Shown: positions 57,237 to 64,000 of the stretch, piece after piece
Layout: every line of letters starts with the position of its first letter
Numbering within the stretch: position 1 is the stretch's first letter
Assembly: GCA_030704615.1 (NCBI GenBank)
Contig: CM060732.1
Span: forward strand, 75,621,053 to 75,685,052
Length of the DNA: 64,000 nucleotides
From: Takakia lepidozioides
Taxonomy: Eukaryota > Streptophyta > Takakiopsida > Takakiales > Takakiaceae
Reading direction: 5' to 3'
Notes under the pieces: generated by a model
What the model was told of the DNA's origin: nothing
The model's database searches: none
The model's input: the letters and a program-made list of their open reading frames with translations, nothing else
Program-made: the position numbers and the translations under genes

Positions 57237-60200
57237 ATGGCAGAAGGAAATCGTGGCGACGGTGAAGGAAGACACGGTCGGAAGATGGAAGATAAGAAGG
57301 CCGAATATACTAGAGACGTAGGAGGACAAGCTGAGGTTCCTAAAGGCAATGACAGGAAGGGCGAAAAGATGAGGAGGAAAGGACTCGTGTCTTTTGTGGC
57401 GGGGGGTGGGGCAGGGATGACGAGTACCATGATTTTGCAGCCTCTGGATGTTATCAAGACTCATATGCAGGCAGCAGATTCTCCACAAACACGACAGTTC
57501 CGGCAGGTCGTGAAGGGTATACTGGCTAAAGAGGGAATCAGGGGACTATGGCGGGGCACTGGTCCGGCATGTGTAAGGGTGGGGCTGGGGGCGGGTCTCT
57601 ATTTTGCAGTCCTGGGCCCTATCCTTGACATGCTGCGATCCACATATTCTGGCAGCACAGTGGCGAGCAATGGCACCCGAGCCGCACTCCGCGACAAGCT
57701 ACCTGCTGTTGTGACCTTGAGCGCGGGTGCCTTGACGAGGGCAGTGGCCTCTATTGCAGTTTGCCCTGTCACTGTGATCAAGACTCGCATGGAGGTATAC
57801 AATCAGGAAAGGGTTTGTGTGTATCTGTGAGAAAGAGGATGTACTCATAAGACTCTTTTGCCATGAGAAAGAGAGAGAGATAGGGAGAGAGGATTCCAGT
57901 TACTTCATGCCACAGAACTGGACCACCAGTTGTGAATGCATTTTGATACAGTCTGTGCTATTGAGATATGTTCAATATTCAGCCCGCCAGTGGTTGCCAT
58001 GTTTCCACTCTTCCATCATTTCCTCACCTACTTCCTCAAATGTAGCATATACTTCCAGACACATTTTTCCTTGGAGAGGGCTAGCTGATTTTATTGACAA
58101 ACATGTAGTGGCCATGTTCCAAAGGATATCCAAAAGCTCAGAGTGTCGCAGGCTTGCAGGAGGTGGTTGGTTAAGGTAGGTGGCACCCACAGAGGAATTA
58201 GACTTGGGCACTCCGGGCATAGTTTATTGATTGCTATGCATGCAATGACATGCGGGAGGCAGGGCGGGGGGTGCAGTATGCAGCAGCCTCAGGCCTGCAG
58301 TATCAGAGCACCTTGCACGCCATTTCCACCATCACCCGATCTGAAGGCCTCCCTGGTGACATCTTGCTTGCTGTAAATTTGAGAATAGTTGTTGTTTTAG
58401 CTCTTGTTGATAGATCTAGGGAATTCCATGTGTATTCTGATAGTTCTGTATATGTGGAGTGCCAACCTTGGTTCACTTTGTAACTCAGCTTGACAAAACA
58501 GGTGTGTGTGTGTGAGAGAGAGAGAGAGAGATGTATCTGGCCATTTGGTCAACTGGTTAAACCACTCCTGGGGCAATCCAGGGTTCGTTACCTGCAGGTT
58601 CAGCATCTCACCTTAATGATATCATACCCCAGATGGAGGACTTTCTGGGCACGCTGTCTTGGTAATACGGGTTTCTAAGGGTGTCAGGGTTTTCCTCTCA
58701 GCACCTGGGTTCCATGCAGACATACTCATATGTTCCCTGGTGACAAGAAGAGTGAGACTGACGTTGAGGTTGTTAATTCTAATGCATGACAGGGCTATAC
58801 AGTGGGTTGATGCCAACATTGGCTAGGGATGCGCCATATTCAGGTCTATATCTGCTTATGTACAATCAGATCCAGCATGCTCTTAGAGGTTTGCTTCCTT
58901 CTATAACGTTACTCAAATGTGCTCAAAATTTTCAAAAGCACCAGGTGCCATGCAGAGCTACCTACAAAATACAATCTTTCTTAAGAAGGTGCTGGTATCA
59001 GTAGGGATGTCTGGATCAGTGTGTTTTTTTGCAAAATCGCCAGGGGGCCACACGTGAAGTCTACCCAGCGCCCATGTTTTTCGACAAATGTTTTTGATTT
59101 TAACCCCCATAATTCCACAAGTAGCTGACCCATTTTCCAGGTCGAAATCTGTCAATTTTTTACCAGAAAAAAAATAACACTGGTTTGGATGTTCTTTGAC
59201 TGGCTGTACTGCACTTTCACTGTTTCAGATCATCTGCTGTCAGGGAGCCCACAGGCATCTATCAATTTTGTGGCAGGTAAGGTGTCTGCTTTGGTTTGTC
59301 TTACGTATGTTTTCAGGTGCAAGAATGGCAGTCTACTGGCCATGGGGTACGGATGTTTTATCTGCTTTGTCTCCTCAGGTGTTCAAGCATATCGGTCTTT
59401 GATAATGTCATTAAAGTCTGAATACGACTGAATACGACAGGTGCATGAAGAACTTAATTTTATTGTTGGTCGTTATATGGACTCATCACATGCTTGCATT
59501 AATCAGCTATTTCTTGTAATTAGGGCTCCAATGCAGTCTTCGCTGGTTACAGTAATGAACAAATTGGATTCGAGTTGTGGTGTACATAAATCAGAGAGCT
59601 TCAAAAATATCTACCTAAGATCAGATTCAAACCATGGCCATAATCCCACTATACTAAGAAGGTTGGGGCGTACAGGAGCGCTAGCTGGTGGAGGAGCAAC
59701 TTTACTCACACATCCTCCTGATGTGGTATGTCATTTAAGTTACTACTTCAATATTTGGTCACAGGAAAATAACAACTGTTGGGAACAGCTAGGAATTGGG
59801 TGCAAATCCTCCAGGAATCTACAAGCTTGTCATAATTGGGATTGGCTACAGGACTTCCCAGAAGGTCATGGCAGGTTTCGTGTAGAGGTGTAGAGTTTCA
59901 ATATTGTATCAAGAACATGGATTGTCTAGAGGCTGAATTTGTACACAACATCCTCTCCGAAAATCATGAAGAAATGAGGCACAGAAATTTGGTTGAAACA
60001 CTTTGGCAAGCCCTTGGCATTGGAATATTGAGATTCATGCGAGAGAGTGGTTTAACAGGCAACCCTCAGTTTGGAGAGGCTTTCACATGGGCTATTTTTG
60101 CTCCTTGGGAAAACTGTGGAAAAAGAGGTGGTGTTTCCAGTCTTGGTTATCTAGATATAGAGATGGGTTCCTGCCTGCTCACACTGACAGAGGCTGTGCC

Positions 60201-61149
60201 ATGAGAGAGACATAAGATTCTACATAGACTACTTCCCTTCTACTTGCAGGTCCTCCTGTATTTTACAGCCATATTATCTGGTGGAAAAGCCTTAACTTGG
60301 AATTTTATTGTTGCCCAAGCCAGGAGTCAATTCTTGCAGTTGATACTGTAGGTTCGTACAAGGTTGCAGCTGGAGCAGGGCCAACATTCTAGCATTGTTT
60401 CAACAGTGCAAGAAATAGTCAAGGTCAGTAGATTGCAACAAATTGGTTTGTGAAATTGCTTTGCAACTTATCTAAAGAGGACCAACTAACTGATGTGCTT
60501 ACTTCATGGGTTAAAAAACAAAAGTTCCCTCTGGAGTAAGTCTGATTTTCTGTGGGAACATCTGATAAAGATCCTCGAAGTTTGCTTCCGCAATGTTGAA
60601 CATTCCTTGGGTGATGAGATGTGGCTTAGAAAACTTAGAGCATGTATACGAAACTGCATAGGTACATGGATTCAAAGGACTTTTTGTTGGAGTGCTTCCA
60701 CGAGTTGGAAGGCGGGCATTGCAGCAAGCTTTTGCATGGTGACACCTCATACCCCACTCGCTTTCTGGAGCTCTAAAGTACATGGATTGAGGAGAAGTGG
60801 ACACTAACAGTAGCACTGCAATCTCTTCTTTAATGACATTAATGCCAACTCTTATATCGCACCCTACTCCCTATACTTCCTGCCCCAGCGTGATTACATG
60901 ATGTATCGACTGTACTCAAAAGGATATGTTATAGACAATATATTCACAGGGACTCGACAATGATGACAAGCATCTCTTTTCTGATAGTGGAATATATGAG
61001 AGTTTTGCTCCTCAAGCTATGGTATTTTATTTCAACAGCATACTTTCTTGTTGCATGTTCTAATGTTGATTCCACTCGTGTGGCCTCTCTGACTCAGGAC
61101 TTTGTATGAGGAGATTGTGCGGCGCATTGTGCAGAGGCCTGAGGTTTGA
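57237..61149 (+). CDS. SLC25A38-like: Mitochondrial carrier of the SLC25A38 (Hem25) type (8 exons, 343 aa)
   Basis: Exons: 57237-57794, 58277-58355, 58793-58888, 59229-59276, 59676-59725, 60352-60423, 60662-60738, 61098-61149. All phases agree. Three carrier repeats show the signature Px(D/E/T)xx(K/R): QPLDVIKTHMQ, CPVTVIKTRME and HPPDVVRTRLQ. GLYSGLMPTLARDAPYSGLY, VGVLPRVGRRALQQAFAWT and LYEEIVRRI match the SLC25A38 subfamily, whose yeast and animal members bring glycine into mitochondria for haem synthesis. Plants make haem precursors from glutamate in plastids, so the role here must differ (inferred). The N-terminus before the first repeat is long and charged. An in-frame upstream ATG lies at 57189. 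Intron 2 contains a SINE. Confidence 0.92.
58501..58531. repeat. (GT)n(GA)n microsatellite
   Basis: A GTGTGTGTGTGTG run followed by a GAGAGAGAGAGAGAGAG run, inside intron 2 of the SLC25A38-like gene and directly before the SINE. Confidence 0.9.
58536..58700 (+). mobile_element. tRNA-like SINE in intron 2 of the carrier gene
   Basis: A-box-like TTGGTCAACTGGTTAA (58545-58560) and B-box GGGTTCGTTACC (58580-58591) at tRNA-like spacing, after the GT/GA microsatellite. The 3' limit is not clear. No acceptor stem closes, so it is not a tRNA gene. Confidence 0.55.
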
Positions 61150-63009
61150 AGGGCAACCTCCTCATTGTCCTTGTCACTAATTCTTACACTCTGATGGGTG
61201 AACACTTGGAAGATTTTAATTCTCTTACTCCGGCGAAAGCCCAATAAGACTTCTTTCAGAAGTGTGAGGCTCAATGTGAGACAACAAATTCCAACAAGCT
61301 TTATTACTGGTTGTGAATCACCCTGTTTTTGGTGTCTTCCAGTGAGATTTGTCCATTGTATTTCCTTCAGTGTTCTTCGTTACCTCTTGTAATCAAAGTA
61401 GTCTCAACTACTAACGATTCAAAGTTTCATAGTAGGTTCCAGGAAATTTGGAGATTCAATCACATGTGAAGATGCCAATCCTCTGGTGCACACTGAACCT
61501 CAAGCGGTAGCCCCTACCTGAATGGGACCATGCTCACCAGAGGGTTCAGGTAATTCACGCCTCTCCTGAACCCTCCATTGAAGTGGCCATGGCCTGTGCT
61601 GGGTTACAAAAATTCACCCAGTGTTCACTGGGTTTCACATTCTGTTTGCACTCAATCATGTATGACTACAAATGTAGTACTATCTAAGAAAGTCCCATCG
61701 TGTTGACCAGAAAGTCATTGTTGTCCACATCTTGCCAATGTGAACATGACCCAGCAAGAATTGTAGCTCCACATAGTCTGCACTACACAATCCTCAATTG
61801 TAACCTTTGCTTCTTCAGTACTTGCACAATCTTTTCACAATCTTTTCACTACAAACAGTGATGTGGCCCTGTACATGACCTAGGTGGTTTGAAGGCAGTC
61901 TTGTTGAAGGGTAGTGACCATTACACTTGCCCACACGAACAATGACATCATCAATTGGCACCTCAGCATACCCCTCCACCAGCCTGGTGCCTTCAAGTGT
62001 AACAAGCCTCAAAAGGCAATGGGCTCTCTTGCTTTCGCAAAACATAGTAAGACTAGGGAGCATGACTCAGCACGACACACCAATCGGTGCCTTCACATGG
62101 TGTAGGGTCCTTGACCACATTTTCTCCGTTGACTTGAACATGGTGTGTAGTCTCTCTCTACAAGAGAGCCAACAAACACGCTTCACCCTGCTTTACTATT
62201 GGAGACTGGCTCCACCAAGTTGCATTGCTTCAAGGCAAGTATATAGTCTAACCCAACCTCTTTGCAGTATCACACACCAAAAGGCACAATATGAGGATAT
62301 CGATTACCAGAGGCCTCCTATGGACAGCCATATGTTAATCAAACAGTTTAGATACAGCATAGCAACAGGTTTGTATAAACTCAAACCTAAACTCCACCTT
62401 CAAGTGGCATGTGCATTCTTCTTGTGCCTTCTTTCTTGTTCCATCAGAAGTGAATAGATGAGAAATTAGGACAGAAGCAGCACAGGACAGCATGTGGAAT
62501 GGGGTGTATGACAAACAGAAAGCGAGCCTGATTCAAACCCAAGTAGCAGACATCGTATGGTCACACCATATTGGAATGTAGAGAATATGGCTAGCGAAAT
62601 CAGGGGATAGCCAACAATTCATAAATACCTTTTTGTTCGCAGGTTGAGAACATGTGAAGATCACCCCCTTTACACCTAGCACCTGTCGCTACAGGAAATT
62701 TAAGAACTCTTTCTCACTCGCGCCCAATCTTTTCTTTGAGCCACAAATGTGTTAGTCCAACGACAGCCATGTGTCACATCCGCCACCAAATCAGCAGTTA
62801 AAGCAGCAGTGCAGGCATCCATGCAATTTCAGTCTCAGTTTCTCCTCCTGGTGCATAGACCCCACAATTCGCTCTCTTGAGGATTGCTATGCCACAGAGG
62901 AATGTCCTCAACAATACATCACAGACACCATTCGCAGGGAGAAAATAATGAACCAAGGAGAGTAATCAATGAAGCAAGACACTCTCACCTTTCAAAAAGA
63001 AACATCGTT
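61150..63009. other. Convergent 3' intergenic region
   Basis: 3' flanks of the carrier gene and of the PPR gene. The minus strand at 61870-62000 has an open stretch (EVPIDDVIVRVGKCNGHYPS) I do not recognise. A short near-repeat (GTTCAGGTAATTCACGCC, then TCCTGAACCC) lies at 61540-61580. Confidence 0.45.
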
Positions 63010-64000
63010 TCACCAGTACTCCCCACAAGAACACACCCCATCTTCAAAGTGGTGAAAGCGGTTGGCATCCCGTACAATAATTGCTCGTCCAACAATCTTT
63101 GAGATGAACTTAGTGGCCGTGTGGCAGTCACCACATACCCGAAGGTTCTTGATGATTCGAAGAGGCGTCCCTGGGGCCGTGCTGATCAGCCCAAAAGCAA
63201 TGGCCAGCTTCTCACTGTGATGGCAAAGACAAAATTCCTTTGCCTCCTCCTCCACATCATGCAACACAAAGCGCGTGTCAGACACATATCCCTCCTCCTT
63301 CATCTGCCAAGACAATCTTCTCAGCTCGGCGTGGATTTCCTCAATCTGTGGATGCAAGTTGTCATCTACTACAAAAGTGTGCACCCCATTGCCAATCTCA
63401 ATGGAGCAGCGACCTGGCTGCTTTCTGACACCTCTGACTTCCATCATTTTCCTCACCTTTGCAGTATCATCCCACCTGCCAGCTTCGGCATAAATATTTG
63501 ATAACAATACATAAGATGGAGCATCCTGTTGATCCCACTTGAGAATAGATTTTGCCGCGCGTTCTGCCACCTCCACATTGCCATGAATTCTGCAGGCACC
63601 AAGCAAGGCTTTCCACACTACAGCATCTGGTTGGACTGGCATTTTGTTAATGAAGTCCTCAGCCTCATCCAACCACCCAGCACGGCCAACAAGGTCCACC
63701 ATGCAGCCAACGTGCTCCACTGTAGGAATGAGGCCATAATCTCGATATAGGGATTCAAAGTAGTGTCTGCCTTCATCCACTAGGCCCCCATGGCTACATG
63801 CTTGGAGAACACACATAAAGGTGATGTTGTTTGGCTTCAAGCCTTCCTTTTGCATTCCTTCAAGTAATTGCAGGGCCTCCCTACTACAACCATGCTGGGC
63901 ATATCCTGCAATCATCGCATTCCATGACACCACGTTTCGTTCAGCCATATTATCAAATACTCCCCTTGCATCCTCAATGCTCCCGCATTTGGCATACATG
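63010..64000 (-). CDS. PPR-DYW organelle RNA editing factor, C-terminal 329+ residues (partial)
   Basis: The gene enters from the right edge on the minus strand and ends at TGA 63010-63012. It begins inside a PPR array (MYAKCGSIEDARGVFDNMAE, then VVSWNAMIAGYAQHG). It runs through the E/E+ region (LLGACRIHGNVEVAE, LLSNIYAEAGRW, and the PG box KQPGRCSIEI) into a complete DYW deaminase domain: CHHSEKLAIAFGL (His and catalytic Glu of HxE), CGDCHTATKFIS (CxxCH zinc motif), and HHFEDGVCSCGEYW. The last triplet is EYW rather than DYW, a common variant. In the family the protein binds a specific organelle transcript and deaminates C to U. Target and full repeat number cannot be read here. N-terminal targeting sequence and start lie outside the window. 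Confidence 0.95.
   Translation of the reverse strand, partial: MYAKCGSIEDARGVFDNMAERNVVSWNAMIAGYAQHGCSREALQLLEGMQKEGLKPNNITFMCVLQACSHGGLVDEGRHYFESLYRDYGLIPTVEHVGCMVDLVGRAGWLDEAEDFINKMPVQPDAVVWKALLGACRIHGNVEVAERAAKSILKWDQQDAPSYVLLSNIYAEAGRWDDTAKVRKMMEVRGVRKQPGRCSIEIGNGVHTFVVDDNLHPQIEEIHAELRRLSWQMKEEGYVSDTRFVLHDVEEEAKEFCLCHHSEKLAIAFGLISTAPGTPLRIIKNLRVCGDCHTATKFISKIVGRAIIVRDANRFHHFEDGVCSCGEYW

Noticed and set aside
59590-59660. A- and B-box-like motifs on the minus strand in intron 4 of the carrier gene (TAGTATAGTGG and GGTTTGAATCT)
   Set aside because: No tail, no shared body and poor B box; could be chance or a very old SINE.
60662-60742. Carrier gene ending at TGA 60740-60742
   Set aside because: A donor at 60739 and an acceptor before 61098 extend the protein with the conserved TLYEE end.

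Overview
This window looks like nuclear DNA of a land plant. The coding genes are split by GT-AG introns, and most belong to plant families: a DYW-type PPR editing factor, a BAHD acyltransferase, a DRT100/PGIP-like LRR protein, a plant-style IST1-like protein and a large armadillo-type protein conserved in land plants. One gene (26.1-35.3 kb) reads end to end as a homologue of PIBF1/CEP90, a centriolar protein. That points to a lineage with flagellate sperm (bryophyte, lycophyte, fern, cycad or Ginkgo) rather than a flowering plant. The lineage call is an inference, and the species cannot be told from this sequence alone.

Layout: 1-24 kb is accessory DNA. It opens with a decayed Helentron-type Helitron (1-4.39 kb; Rep, PIF1-like helicase, C-terminal endonuclease). 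Two tRNA-derived SINEs follow, then a mosaic of host-gene exon fragments on the minus strand (5.6-11.7 kb; OSB PDF-motif exons, PPR repeats, an ALY/LIN-9 SANT exon) that includes a 404-bp repeat in three copies. Next come a frameshifted LRR gene (13.4-14.5 kb), another SINE, a non-autonomous hAT element with an 8-bp target duplication (16.09-16.97 kb), a higher-order minisatellite (18.3-19.0 kb), TIR-type repeats and a Crypton/DUF3504-like recombinase relic (21.1-22.2 kb).

From 24 kb onward the window is gene-rich: the 3' exon of a BAHD acyltransferase (+); the PIBF1/CEP90 homologue (-, 16 exons); the armadillo-type protein (-, 16 exons, 1,298 aa); the IST1-like ESCRT-III regulator (+, 6 exons, 783 aa); a membrane-anchored PC-esterase/SGNH protein (-, 2 exons, 380 aa); an SLC25A38-type mitochondrial carrier (+, 8 exons, 343 aa); and the C-terminal part of a PPR-DYW protein (-), which runs off the right edge. 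Two head-to-head pairs (armadillo/IST1-like and PC-esterase/SLC25A38-like) are separated by about 0.9 and 1.2 kb and may share promoters.

Exon borders were worked out by hand from homology, reading phase and AG/GT sites; every junction reported for the five multi-exon genes keeps the reading frame. The genes do not form one pathway. They look like ordinary housekeeping and organelle or cilium genes next to a transposon-rich block.
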